A stretch of DNA of 64,000 bases from Martinezella lusitana (GCF_014207095.1 NZ_JACHBG010000014.1:62001-126000), one strand, 5' to 3'. Shown: positions 8,059-17,568, counted from the first letter of the stretch. The notes: a model not told the origin generated them from the sequence alone. Numbers and translations are program-made.

Positions 8059-9501
8059 TCAGCTCCTTGCATAGTCATGAGCGACGGTCTCACGACGGAC
8101 CAGCGGCTCGGATTGTTCAAAATTCGCACCGGCGACGGCATCGCCGATAATAACCATGACCGGCCCGCTCAATTCCTCGCGGTGCTCGAGGTCTGGAAGA
8201 TCCCGCAATATACCATGCATCAGCCGGCGGTCACGACGGCTGGCGTTCTCGATAACGGCGACGGTCGTTTCCGGCGGCAGCCCGGCTTGCATCAGGCGGC
8301 CGGCAACAGAAGCGGCCACGGTGCGCCCCATATAGACGGCGATCGTCGCACCCGACACGGCCAGGCTTGCCCAATCGGGCAGAACATCGCCTGTGAGATC
8401 GTGACCCGTGGTGAAGACCAACGACGAGGCGACGCCGCGCAGCGTCAACGGCAATTCGAAATCGGCAGCGGCAGCGAAAGCGGATGTGATGCCGGGAACA
8501 ATCTCATAGCCGATGCCGGCGGCACGCAGAGCTGCCATTTCCTCGCCCGCGCGGCCATAGACCAGCGGATCACCCGACTTCAGCCGCACCACGCGCTTAC
8601 CTTCACGGCCGAGCTGCACCAGCAGATCGTTAATCTCTTCCTGCGACTTGCTATGGCATCCCTTGCGCTTGCCGACCGACAGGCGCTCGGCATCACGGCG
8701 GCCCATATCGACGATCGCCTGCGGCACGAGCGCATCATAGACGATGACATCGGCTTCCATCATCACGCGCTGAGCCCGCAGCGTCAGCAGGTCTTCGGCG
8801 CCAGGACCTGCGCCGACCAGCCAGACGCGACCCTGGACATCACCGGATGACCGCAACAGCCGACCGGCTGCCTGCTCCGCCTGCGAGAGATGGCCGGCGT
8901 TGACGGCGTCAGCAACCGGTCCGGAGAAGAAGCGACGCCAGAAGACACGGCGCGCTACGCCGCGCGGCACGAGATGCTCGACCGGCTTGCGGAAGCGCGT
9001 CGCCAGTTCCGCAAGCTTGCCGAGCGAAGGCGACAGCATCTGATCGATCTGCGCCCGGATCATCTGCGCCAGCACCGGACCGGCGCCTTCCGTGCCGATG
9101 GCAACAGCCACGGGCGCGCGGTTGACGAGTGCCGGCGTATAGAAATCGCAATAGTCAGGCTGATCGACGGCATTTGCGGGAATTCGCTCGGCACGAGCCG
9201 CGTCGACGATCCGGCGATCCGCCTCTGCCTCACCGGTGGCAGCGAAAACAAGCGTCGCGCCTTTGACTTGATGCGAGGAGAACGCACCACGTACCGTCTC
9301 GATGCTATTGGCGATGAGGAATGCGTGGTAATCAGCCTCCGGCGCCTGAACATAGGCAACGATCTTTGCCCGGGTGTTCATCAGCAATCGTGCCTTGGCA
9401 AAGGCCTCATCACCATCGCCAAAAACGGCCGCAACCCTTCCGTCGATACGGAAGAAGGCGGGAAACACCGAAAGCTGTTCAGTCCTGGGAGGCATCGTCA
9501 T
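8059..9501 (-). CDS. cysG: siroheme synthase
   Basis: About 480 residues with two parts. The N-terminal 210 residues (FPAFFRIDGRVAAVFGDGDEA) are the NAD-dependent precorrin-2 dehydrogenase/ferrochelatase. From VWLVGAGPGAEDLLTLRAQR on is the SAM uroporphyrinogen-III C-methyltransferase, with VVRLKSGDPLVYGRAGEE and a GITSA motif. Together they make siroheme for the cysI product downstream. Starts at 9501 or 9495 (ATG-ACG-ATG) are both possible; the frame is open to 9540, but that longer N-terminus does not look like the family. First gene of the four-gene operon. Confidence 0.94.
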   Translation of the reverse strand: MTMPPRTEQLSVFPAFFRIDGRVAAVFGDGDEAFAKARLLMNTRAKIVAYVQAPEADYHAFLIANSIETVRGAFSSHQVKGATLVFAATGEAEADRRIVDAARAERIPANAVDQPDYCDFYTPALVNRAPVAVAIGTEGAGPVLAQMIRAQIDQMLSPSLGKLAELATRFRKPVEHLVPRGVARRVFWRRFFSGPVADAVNAGHLSQAEQAAGRLLRSSGDVQGRVWLVGAGPGAEDLLTLRAQRVMMEADVIVYDALVPQAIVDMGRRDAERLSVGKRKGCHSKSQEEINDLLVQLGREGKRVVRLKSGDPLVYGRAGEEMAALRAAGIGYEIVPGITSAFAAAADFELPLTLRGVASSLVFTTGHDLTGDVLPDWASLAVSGATIAVYMGRTVAASVAGRLMQAGLPPETTVAVIENASRRDRRLMHGILRDLPDLEHREELSGPVMVIIGDAVAGANFEQSEPLVRRETVAHDYARS

Positions 9502-9788
9502 TCCAATTCGAAGTTCGCTGAATATCGCCTCAGCGGCCAAGAGATTGAAGAAACAGAAATTCTAATGCCCCTGCATGAGCGTATTCTTTTGCTCGACATG
9601 GCAAGGATTTGAGCAAAACTCACCAGGCGAGCAGATTGATTTAAATACAGGAAATCTATAGACTTTTAGAACTCACTATAACCCTCGGCGATTTCATTGC
9701 CTGTGGCAAACGGTGCCCTATTGTCTTTTGCGCATTCCGCCCGACGGGTAATCCCGCTAGATTGAACGAAATTTTCCGGAGCATTTCC
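9502..9788. promoter_or_regulatory. divergent promoter region of cysG and the deaminase gene
   Basis: About 290 bases between divergent starts. It is AT-richer than its flanks around 9630-9680. I see no clear operator palindrome like the one before fpr and no RNA element. Confidence 0.4.
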
Positions 9789-10376
9789 TTGTCGGACAAC
9801 ACGATCGCAGCCCGCCTTCTCGACGTCGTCGAACATGACATACTGCCGCTGACCCGAGAAGGGGTGGCGGCAGGAAACAAGGTTTTCGGAGCGGCCATCC
9901 TGCGCAAATCCGACCTCTCTCTTGTGATTGCCGAAACCAACAACGAGTTGGAAAACCCGCTCTGGCACGGAGAAGTGCATGCACTGAAACGCTTCTACGA
10001 ATTGGGCGAGAAGCCGGCGACCAAGGATCTGATCTTCCTGTCGACCCACGAGCCCTGCACCATGTGCATGTCGGCCATCACCTGGGCTGGTTTCGACAAT
10101 TTCTATTATTTCTTCAGCCACGAGGATTCCCGGGATGCCTTTGCAATCCCGCATGATCTCAAGATCCTGAAGGAAGTCTTCGGTCTGGAGCCGGGCGGCT
10201 ATCGCCGAAGCAATGCGTTCTGGAACAGCTTTGCGATTTCCGATCTTGTCGAGACGGAAGCGGATCCACGCAAAGGTGAACTGAAGGGGCAGACGGCGCG
10301 TATCAAGGCGGCCTATGCCGAACTGTCCGACAGCTACCAAGCGTCGAAGAGCGACAACGACATCCCCCTGAACTGA
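9789..10376 (+). CDS. nucleoside deaminase (cytidine/dCMP deaminase fold)
   Basis: About 195 residues. The zinc site of the deaminase fold is clear: WHGEVHAL (H-x-E) and, some 35 residues later, PCTMC (PCxxC). A long C-terminal tail (about 70 residues) follows. The substrate (free base, nucleoside or other) cannot be read from sequence. I chose the TTG at 9789, which has GGAG 7 bases upstream; a TTG at 9762 in the same frame would add nine residues. It is 22 bases before mazG and probably co-transcribed with it, fitting a nucleotide-pool role. Confidence 0.82.
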   Translation: MSDNTIAARLLDVVEHDILPLTREGVAAGNKVFGAAILRKSDLSLVIAETNNELENPLWHGEVHALKRFYELGEKPATKDLIFLSTHEPCTMCMSAITWAGFDNFYYFFSHEDSRDAFAIPHDLKILKEVFGLEPGGYRRSNAFWNSFAISDLVETEADPRKGELKGQTARIKAAYAELSDSYQASKSDNDIPLN

Positions 10377-10398
10377 TAGAGCAAGACCCGAGGCACCG

Positions 10399-11247
10399 AT
10401 GGAAGCATCGCGAGACATTTCCCGTCTGATCGACATCATGGCGGCGCTGCGAAATCCCGAGAGCGGCTGCCCTTGGGATATCGTCCAGACTTTCGAGACC
10501 ATCAAGCCCTATACGATCGAGGAGGCCTATGAGGTTGCGGATGCGATCGAGCGCAAGGATAATGACGATCTTTGCGACGAGCTCGGCGATCTCCTGCTTC
10601 AGGTCGTATTCCATGCCCGGATCGCCGAAGAAGCCGGAGCCTTTTCCTTCGGCGACGTCGTGCATGCCATCACCCGCAAGATGATCCGCCGCCATCCACA
10701 TGTCTTTGCCATCTCCGATGCCAAGACCGAAGATGCGGTGACGCTGCAATGGGATCGGATCAAGGCGGAGGAAAAGCGCGAGCGGGCCGAACGCCGCGCC
10801 AAGAGCGGCATTACGGAGGATTTCAAGGCTGGCTACCTGGGCTCGGTGCAACGGACCTTCCCTGCCCTGACAGAAGCTTTGAAGCTGCAGGAGCGCGCAG
10901 CCAAAGTCGGCTTCGACTGGTCGGCGCCGGAACCGATCCTCGACAAGATCGAGGAGGAGATCGGCGAGCTACGGGTAGCGCTCGCGAGTGGCGACAAAGC
11001 GAAAGTCAGCGATGAACTCGGCGACCTGATCTTCGCCGTCGTCAATATCGGCCGCCATGTGAATGCCGATCCGGAGCAGGCCCTACGCGGCACGAACACC
11101 AAGTTCCGCCGCCGCTTCCATCACATCGAGACGACACTTGAGGCCGAAGGCGAGACACTTGAGGGTGCCTCGCTGGAGCGCATGGAGGAAATCTGGCAGT
11201 CGGCCAAGGCTATCGAACGGCAGCTGACGAGCGTCAAGACGGCGTAA
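10399..11247 (+). CDS. mazG: nucleoside triphosphate pyrophosphohydrolase MazG
   Basis: A 282-residue cytosolic enzyme that hydrolyses NTPs, including non-canonical ones, to NMP and pyrophosphate. Two MazG repeats are seen: the first around residues 20-95 (CPWDIVQTFETIKPYTIEEAYEV, DELGDLLLQVVFHA), the second around 190-240 (EEEIGELRVAL, DELGDLIFAVVN). The EExxE and ExxD metal residues are intact in both. The length matches the standard two-domain form. Its stop lies 6 bases from the stop of convergent hflX. Confidence 0.95.
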   Translation: MEASRDISRLIDIMAALRNPESGCPWDIVQTFETIKPYTIEEAYEVADAIERKDNDDLCDELGDLLLQVVFHARIAEEAGAFSFGDVVHAITRKMIRRHPHVFAISDAKTEDAVTLQWDRIKAEEKRERAERRAKSGITEDFKAGYLGSVQRTFPALTEALKLQERAAKVGFDWSAPEPILDKIEEEIGELRVALASGDKAKVSDELGDLIFAVVNIGRHVNADPEQALRGTNTKFRRRFHHIETTLEAEGETLEGASLERMEEIWQSAKAIERQLTSVKTA

Positions 11248-11253
11248 AGCCGC

Positions 11254-12588
11254 CTACTCCCAGTCCTCGCGCTGCGGCTTCGGGCCGTTGCCCATGCGCC
11301 GCTCCAGTTCGACCGCCTCGGTTTCCGTCAGGCGCACTTCAAGCGTCACCGTGCCGTCCTCGTTATCCTCGCGGTTATCGACGATGGCGTGATTGTAGAG
11401 CCAGGGTAGCAGCGCCAGCTTTTCGACAGGCAACGTGATGGTCGTTTCCGTCAAAACGCCGGAGAGACGACGGCTGATTTCATCCATCAGGCGATCGACA
11501 CCCTCGCCGCTCTTCGCAGAAACGGCAAGGACGTTTTCCGTCGTCGATGCCTTCTGAACGATGGCATCGTGTGCTTCCGGCTCCAGGCGATCGATTTTGT
11601 TCCAGACCTCGAGAATGCGCTCGGCGCCTTCGGCCTCGCCGATGCCGAGATCGCCAAGGATGCGCATGACATCGGCGCTCTGGGCCTGGTTGTCGTCATC
11701 CGAGAGATCGCGCACATGGAGGATGAGGTCGGCTTCCAGCACCTCTTCCAGCGTCGCACGAAACGCCGCCACAAGGTGAGTCGGCAGATCGGAAATGAAA
11801 CCGACGGTATCGGAAAGGATGACGGTGCGGCCGTGCGGCAGCTTCATGCGACGCAGCGTCGGATCGAGCGTCGCGAACAGCATGTCCTCAGCCAGAACGC
11901 CGGCGCCCGTAATGCGGTTGAACAGCGTCGACTTGCCGGCATTGGTATAGCCGACCAGCGCAACGATCGGATGCGGCACCTTCCGGCGCTTGGCGCGATG
12001 CAGCTGACGAGTTCGGACGACCTGCTCGAGCTCTCGCTCCAGCCGGATGATCCGCTCCTGCAGCATGCGTCTGTCAGCCTCGATCTGCGTTTCCCCGGGA
12101 CCACCCATGAAACCCGCGCCGCCACGCTGGCGCTCAAGGTGGGTCCAGCTTCGAACCAGACGGCCCTTCTGATAGTTGAGATGCGCAAGCTCGACCTGCA
12201 GCGTGCCTTCCTTGGTGGAGGCGCGGCGTCCGAAAATTTCAAGAATGAGGCCGGTACGGTCGATGACCTTGGCGTTCCATGCCTTCTCGAGATTGCGCTG
12301 CTGCACCGGCGTCAAGGGATGATCGACGATGACAAGCCCGGCATTGAACTCGTCGAGCAGTGCGAGGATTTCCTCGATCTTGCCGGTGCCGAGCAATGTC
12401 GCCGGGCGCGGATCGTTGATCGGGACAATCGAGCCGTTGACGACCTCAAGGTCGATGGCGAGCGCAAGACCCTTGGCCTCTTCCAGCCGGCTTTCGGGCG
12501 GGCGCGAGACGGAAATGGCGCTATCGGCCTGAGCGGAGCGCGCCGCACGCGCCTGTTTGAGCACAGGCACGACGACAACAGCGCGCAT
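11254..12588 (-). CDS. hflX: ribosome-associated GTPase HflX
   Basis: A 444-residue GTPase that splits stalled ribosomes. The N-terminal HflX domain contains GTGKIEEILALLDE and the glycine-rich linker GGAGFMGGPGETQIEADRR. The G domain has P-loop GYTNAGKST, DTVGF (G3) and NKIDRL (G4). The ATG at 12588 is the first normal start, but the frame stays open back to the hfq stop and reads like protein for about 21 codons before it (see findings). It follows hfq, as in many proteobacteria, at the end of the ntr operon. Confidence 0.94.
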   Translation of the reverse strand: MRAVVVVPVLKQARAARSAQADSAISVSRPPESRLEEAKGLALAIDLEVVNGSIVPINDPRPATLLGTGKIEEILALLDEFNAGLVIVDHPLTPVQQRNLEKAWNAKVIDRTGLILEIFGRRASTKEGTLQVELAHLNYQKGRLVRSWTHLERQRGGAGFMGGPGETQIEADRRMLQERIIRLERELEQVVRTRQLHRAKRRKVPHPIVALVGYTNAGKSTLFNRITGAGVLAEDMLFATLDPTLRRMKLPHGRTVILSDTVGFISDLPTHLVAAFRATLEEVLEADLILHVRDLSDDDNQAQSADVMRILGDLGIGEAEGAERILEVWNKIDRLEPEAHDAIVQKASTTENVLAVSAKSGEGVDRLMDEISRRLSGVLTETTITLPVEKLALLPWLYNHAIVDNREDNEDGTVTLEVRLTETEAVELERRMGNGPKPQREDWE

Positions 12589-12666
12589 GTCATCCCGGTG
12601 CTTTACGGTCTCCGGGATGAGGGAATCATTTTTGGTATCGCGTGTCGTGATAGTAGAAAGTCCTGG

Positions 12667-12909
12667 TTAGGATGCGGCTTCTTCGCTCTCGAACATCTGC
12701 ATGGGCTGACCCGGCATGATCGTCGAGATCGCATGCTTGTAAACGAGCTGCGAATGGCCATCGCGGCGGAGCAGAACACAGAAATTGTCGAACGAGGTCA
12801 CGACACCTGTGAGCTTCACACCGTTAATCAAAAAAATTGTCAGTGAAATCTTTTGCTTGCGAACAGTATTGAGAAACAAGTCCTGCAAGTTCTGAGAACG
12901 TTCCGCCAT
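12667..12909 (-). CDS. hfq: RNA chaperone Hfq
   Basis: An 80-residue Sm-like protein that forms hexamers and pairs small RNAs with mRNAs. It shows the Sm1 motif ([32 protein letters not shown]) and Sm2 with YKHAISTI. The C-terminal tail is short, as in other alphaproteobacteria. Its ribosome site (AAAGAAAGAAGC) is purine-rich. It stands between the aminotransferase gene and hflX, and its stop codon is in the same frame as hflX. Confidence 0.97.
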
Positions 12910-13018
12910 CGCGCCGCTTCTTTCTTTTTTGCCGACCTAAGTCGGTGAAATATCATGATATACAGAGACCCCGGGACCGGAGATGCCCTCATTCTCTCCT
13001 ACCCAGCGCATGTTGGTA

Positions 13019-13882
13019 TCAAATCGCAGTCTTTTCCGCAACGTCGAAAAAGGCTTCGCGAATTTTCTGTGACATGCTGCCCGGATGGCCGTTGGCAATG
13101 GTTTCGCCGTCGATGGAAACGACCGGAAAACATATGCTTGTCGCCGCCGTGATGAAAACTTCGCGCGCCTTCATCATCTCCTCGACGGAGAAAAATCGCT
13201 CCACAATCGTCACGTCGAGCTTGGCCGCGACATCCATCAGGGTCGTGCGGGTGATGCCGCGCAGAATGCCGTGCTCGGCCGGACGCGTTACGAGATTTCC
13301 GTCATGATCCACAATCCAGACGTTGGTGGCGGCCCCTTCCTTCACCATACCGTTGTGGTCGATATAGATCGCTTCCTGCGCGCCGGCTTCCTTCGCTTGC
13401 TGGCGGGCCATCGCGTTCGGCAACAGGCCGACCGACTTGATATCGACGCGATCCCAGCGGTTGTCACGGACGGTGATCGCCTTGATACCGTTTGCGTTTT
13501 TCTTCGCGATGACGGACTGGTCCGTGCTCTTGGCGGTGACGACGATCGAAGATGGCGTGCCGGCCGGCGGGAAAATGTGATCGCGCCGGGCAACGCCGCG
13601 CGTGACCTGCAGGTAAAACAGGCCGTCGCGGACGTGATTGCGGCGCAGCGTCTCGCGAATCACGAGAACGAGCGCCGCGCGCGCCATCGGCCAGGCGATG
13701 CGCAGTTCGCTCAGCGAGCGGTTGAGCCGATCGAGATGGCGCGTCAGATCGACGATCACGCCATGACGCACCTCGCAAACCTCGTAGACGCCATCGGCAA
13801 ACTGATAGCCGCGATCCTCGATATGCACCGTTGCATCGCTATGATTGACGTAGCGGCCGTTCACATAAGCTATTCTCGGCAT
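13019..13882 (-). CDS. dat: D-amino-acid aminotransferase
   Basis: A 287-residue PLP enzyme of fold type IV. VNGRYV...HIEDRGYQFADGVYEV is at the N-terminus. The lysine expected to hold PLP sits in DIKSVGLLPNAMA near residue 143, followed by a Glu-rich region (EAIYIDHNGMVKEGAATNVWIV). This pattern fits D-alanine aminotransferase better than branched-chain or ADC lyase members. Its likely role is supplying D-glutamate or D-alanine, or degrading D-amino acids. It lies 49 bases after ntrX and before hfq on the same strand. Confidence 0.88.
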   Translation of the reverse strand: MPRIAYVNGRYVNHSDATVHIEDRGYQFADGVYEVCEVRHGVIVDLTRHLDRLNRSLSELRIAWPMARAALVLVIRETLRRNHVRDGLFYLQVTRGVARRDHIFPPAGTPSSIVVTAKSTDQSVIAKKNANGIKAITVRDNRWDRVDIKSVGLLPNAMARQQAKEAGAQEAIYIDHNGMVKEGAATNVWIVDHDGNLVTRPAEHGILRGITRTTLMDVAAKLDVTIVERFFSVEEMMKAREVFITAATSICFPVVSIDGETIANGHPGSMSQKIREAFFDVAEKTAI

Positions 13883-13931
13883 GGAAGCCCCTGATCAAAA
13901 TTCCGTATATTCCGAAGCGCCCGGTAGCCGT

Positions 13932-15296
13932 TCAGACCCCTAGTGACTTCAGCTTGCGATGCAGCGCCGAACGTTCCATGCCGACAAATTCCGCCGTGCG
14001 CGAGATGTTGCCGCCGAAGCGGTTGATCTGGGCGATGAGATAATCGCGCTCGAACATTTCGCGCGCTTCACGCAGCGGCAAGGTCATGATGTGATAGTCG
14101 TTCTTGGCGGAAACCTTCGGCAGCATATCGCCAAGGTCGGTCGGCAGCATTTCGGCGGTGATCGGCGTATCGGCTCCATCCGAGCGCGCCAGGATCATCA
14201 GCCGCTCGATATTGTTGCGCAACTGGCGGATATTGCCCGGCCAGTCATGCGCCTGCAGCACCGCCATTGCGTCGTCGCCGATCCGGCGCGGGCGAATGCC
14301 GGCCTGTTCGGAAATCTGGCGCATGAGCTGGTCGACGAGGAACGGAATGTCCTCGCGTCGTTCGGCAAGTGCCGGAACGCGAACCGGGACAACGGCCAGG
14401 CGATGATAGAGATCTTCGCGGAACAGGCCCTCGGCAATGTGGCTTTCAAGATTGTAGGCCGTGGACGAGATGATGCGCACGTCGACCTTCACTCGCTTCG
14501 AGCCGCCGACGCGCTCGAACTGCTGATCGACCAGCACGCGCAGGATCTTGTTCTGCGTCTCGCGCGGCATTTCACCGACTTCATCAAGATAGAGGATGCC
14601 GCGATGAGCCTCTTCCAGGGCACCGATCTTGCGCGCCTGTCCCGGAGAACCTTCCGTGCCGAAGAGCGCGATTTCCATGCGCTCCGGGGTAATCGCTGCT
14701 GCATTCAGCGCAACGAAAGGACCGTTGGCACGGGTCGACTTCTTGTGGATCATCCGGGCCACCAGCTCCTTGCCAGAGCCGGAGGGGCCGAAGATCATGA
14801 CGCGGCTGTTGGTCGGCGCCACCTTGTCGATCGTCTGGCGCAGTTGCGAGACGGCAACCGACGTGCCGATCAATTCCACCGCATCGCCGGTGCGGCGCTT
14901 CAGCTCCGAAACCTCTCGCTTCAGCTTTGAGTTTTCCAGCGCGCGCTCGGCAATCAGAATCAACCGGTCAGCCTTGAAGGGCTTTTCGATGAAATCGAAG
15001 GCGCCGCGCTTAATGGCGGAGACGGCCGTCTCGATATTGCCGTGACCGGAGATCATGACGACGGGCAATTCCGGATGGCGCGCCCTGATCTCGTCCAGCA
15101 GCGCGAGGCCGTCGAGCTTGCTGCCCTGCATCCAGATATCGAGGAAGATCAGCCGCGGCGCTCGATCCGAAATAGCGGCAAGCGCGCTGTCGCTATCATG
15201 CGCCGTGCGGGTTTCGTGCCCCTCATCCGAAAGAATTCCCGAAACGATTTCGCGAATGTCTTCCTCGTCGTCGACTACGAGAATATCAGATGCCAT
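13932..15296 (-). CDS. ntrX: nitrogen/redox response regulator NtrX
   Basis: A 454-residue response regulator: receiver domain with phosphoacceptor Asp53, AAA+ domain with Walker A GPSGSGKE (170-177) and Walker B ILYLDE (234-239), and a Fis-type helix-turn-helix at the C-terminus (NISRTAEFVGMERSALHRKL). The usual sigma54-contact loop GAFTGA is absent; SPGQARKIG stands in its place after LFGTEG. The ATG at 15296 has an AAGGAAAG site and overlaps the end of ntrY by 11 bases. Partner of NtrY. Confidence 0.95.
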   Translation of the reverse strand: MASDILVVDDEEDIREIVSGILSDEGHETRTAHDSDSALAAISDRAPRLIFLDIWMQGSKLDGLALLDEIRARHPELPVVMISGHGNIETAVSAIKRGAFDFIEKPFKADRLILIAERALENSKLKREVSELKRRTGDAVELIGTSVAVSQLRQTIDKVAPTNSRVMIFGPSGSGKELVARMIHKKSTRANGPFVALNAAAITPERMEIALFGTEGSPGQARKIGALEEAHRGILYLDEVGEMPRETQNKILRVLVDQQFERVGGSKRVKVDVRIISSTAYNLESHIAEGLFREDLYHRLAVVPVRVPALAERREDIPFLVDQLMRQISEQAGIRPRRIGDDAMAVLQAHDWPGNIRQLRNNIERLMILARSDGADTPITAEMLPTDLGDMLPKVSAKNDYHIMTLPLREAREMFERDYLIAQINRFGGNISRTAEFVGMERSALHRKLKSLGV

Positions 15297-17568
15297 AGAC
15301 GCTTTCCTTATCGCTTGCTGTCTGGGCGACGGTAGCCTGCTCACGGCGTGGCAAATGCACGCGGATCATGGCTCCCCTGCCCTGGTCGAAATCGGCGGGG
15401 GCATCGTGGAGCTCCAGCTGCCCGCCATGGTCTTCAATGATCTTCTTGACGATGGCGAGACCGAGGCCCGTGCCCTTGTCCCGCATCGTCATATAGGGTT
15501 CGAGAATGCTGTGACGGTTCTCCACCGGCAGGCCGCGGCCATTGTCGATGATGTCGACGGTAAAGCGATCGCGATCCTGATCCAGAGATGTGCGCACCAG
15601 AACTTTCGGCTGATCGCGCGCCTCGTCGCTTGGCACACCTTCGATTGCCTCGACGGCATTCTTGATGAGATTGCCGAAGGCCTGGCCGAGCATGCGGGCA
15701 TCGAACATGCCCTCGAGCCGCTCGTCGCCCAGCTCCCGTTCGAACTTGACGTGGTTGTTGCCCATTTCGCGCAGGAACACCGAGTCACGCAGGATATCGC
15801 GCAGATCGCTAGGCTCCATCGTCGGCTTGGGCATGCGGGCGAAAGAAGAGAACTCGTCGACCATGCGGCCGATATCACCCACCTGCCGGATAATCGTATC
15901 TGTGCACTGATCGAAGACCGGCCGATCGACTTCGGCGATATTCTTACCGAAACGCCGGCGGATACGCTCGGCGGAAAGCTGGATCGGCGTCAATGGGTTC
16001 TTGATTTCATGAGCGATGCGACGCGCGACGTCTGCCCAGGCGGTCGAGCGCTGCGCAATGACCAGATCGGTGATGTCATCAAGGGTAATGACATAGGATT
16101 CATTGGCATCGCGCGATTCCTCCCGCGTCACCTGAACACTCAGCGTCCGCACCGTACCACCGCGCACCAGGCTGATCTGCTTGCGGAAATCGTTTCGATG
16201 GCGCGTCGTCGCCTCGGTGACGACCTGCTCGACCTCGGGTGCGATTTCCGCCAGGTTGTGGCCGACGAGTTCGTCGCTCGTCAGTCCCAGCAGATCTTCT
16301 GCGGAAATATTGACGATCGCGATGCGGCGATCGTGCTCGACACCGATCACAGCCGCCGTTACGCCCGACAGCACCGCCTCGATAAAGCGGCGACGGTCAT
16401 CGACCTCGTCCTTGGCTTCGAGGATTTCATCGCGCTGCGTGCGAATTTCCGAGATCATCTTGTTGAAGGTGCGCGACAGGCTGCCAACGTCGCCATCTGC
16501 CGAGCGCACCGGGACCAACACGTTCATGTTGCCGGAGGCAACATTGTCCGCGGCACTGATGAGAAGGCGGATCGGCCGTACGATACGGTCGGCGATAGCG
16601 ATTGCAGTCCAGATCGCGGCCAAAAGCACGATCAGCGCAAAGCCGATATAGAGAACTGCAAAGGCGATCTGCAGGGACATGCGCCCCTCTTCCATCGCCT
16701 TGTATTCAGCGGTGTTGTCCTCCACCATCCGCATGGCGTTCATCACGCGCGGATCGACGGCACGCACCGTATAGAGGAAGGAGCCAGGGATTTCGTCGAG
16801 CTTGATGACCGCACCGACGAGATTGGTCACGCCGGGCGGAATGAGCGTCGGCTGACCATTGGCCGATGAATCCAGCGCATCCTTCGGGATCGCCGGCAGC
16901 GGCCGTTCTGTCTTGATTTCGGCCTGGACGATGGCAGTGCCGTCACGGCGCACGAGGAAAGCGCCGAGCAAGCCGCGTCCGCGGGCCTGGCGCGTCATCA
17001 GATCGGCAAAGCCGGTGCGATCGAGGCTGTAAAGCGAACGATTGCGCTCCAGATCGTTCGCCATCGACACCGTCTGCCCCTGCAGGTAGCTGGCGTTCTC
17101 CATCAGATAGGCTTGAGCGACATTCTGCGAGGAGCTGATGATCTGCTGCGTGCGCACGCCGAACCAGCGATCGAGACCGATATTCAGGGTGAGGCTTGCG
17201 ACGATGGCGACCAGAATGGCCGGCGTGATCGCCACGACGGAGAAAAGTGCAACGATGCGGATATGCAGACGCGCCGCCGCGCGGCCTCGGCTACGTGCCT
17301 TCATCAGCCGTGCGACTTCGCGCACGATGAGTGCGATCAATCCGAATACGAACAGGCCGTTGATGACGACGGAGGTAAAGACGACCGAAGACGTCGGGGC
17401 AACCGGCGTCAGGCCGAGAAGCATCAGCAGCGTGGCGATCGCGCACAGAAGCGCGCCGCCGGCCAGAACAAGGCCAGGTAGGGCAAAGGAAGCACGACGG
17501 TCTGTCACCTTGACAGCCGCCTCGTCGCTCGCCGCCGGCGACACCGCGTCCTTGATCATTCCCATCAT
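15286..17568 (-). CDS. ntrY: sensor histidine kinase NtrY
   Basis: About 760 residues. Two hydrophobic segments near the N-terminus and a third soon after precede a periplasmic region of about 150 residues and another membrane segment near residue 300. HAMP (RPIRLLISAADNVASGN), PAS (AVIGVEHDRRIAIVNISAEDLLG) and kinase domains follow, with the H-box IAHEIKNPLTPIQL, N-box NLIKNAVEAI and G boxes. Several ATGs crowd the start (17568, 17565, 17559); GGAG directly before the first favours the third. It signals to NtrX in nitrogen and possibly redox control. Confidence 0.95.
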   Translation of the reverse strand: MMGMIKDAVSPAASDEAAVKVTDRRASFALPGLVLAGGALLCAIATLLMLLGLTPVAPTSSVVFTSVVINGLFVFGLIALIVREVARLMKARSRGRAAARLHIRIVALFSVVAITPAILVAIVASLTLNIGLDRWFGVRTQQIISSSQNVAQAYLMENASYLQGQTVSMANDLERNRSLYSLDRTGFADLMTRQARGRGLLGAFLVRRDGTAIVQAEIKTERPLPAIPKDALDSSANGQPTLIPPGVTNLVGAVIKLDEIPGSFLYTVRAVDPRVMNAMRMVEDNTAEYKAMEEGRMSLQIAFAVLYIGFALIVLLAAIWTAIAIADRIVRPIRLLISAADNVASGNMNVLVPVRSADGDVGSLSRTFNKMISEIRTQRDEILEAKDEVDDRRRFIEAVLSGVTAAVIGVEHDRRIAIVNISAEDLLGLTSDELVGHNLAEIAPEVEQVVTEATTRHRNDFRKQISLVRGGTVRTLSVQVTREESRDANESYVITLDDITDLVIAQRSTAWADVARRIAHEIKNPLTPIQLSAERIRRRFGKNIAEVDRPVFDQCTDTIIRQVGDIGRMVDEFSSFARMPKPTMEPSDLRDILRDSVFLREMGNNHVKFERELGDERLEGMFDARMLGQAFGNLIKNAVEAIEGVPSDEARDQPKVLVRTSLDQDRDRFTVDIIDNGRGLPVENRHSILEPYMTMRDKGTGLGLAIVKKIIEDHGGQLELHDAPADFDQGRGAMIRVHLPRREQATVAQTASDKESVYGI

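Noticed and set aside
15055..16869. Plus-strand open frame of 604 codons opposite ntrX and ntrY
   Set aside because: Shadow of ntrY and ntrX; no ribosome site and no recognisable motif.
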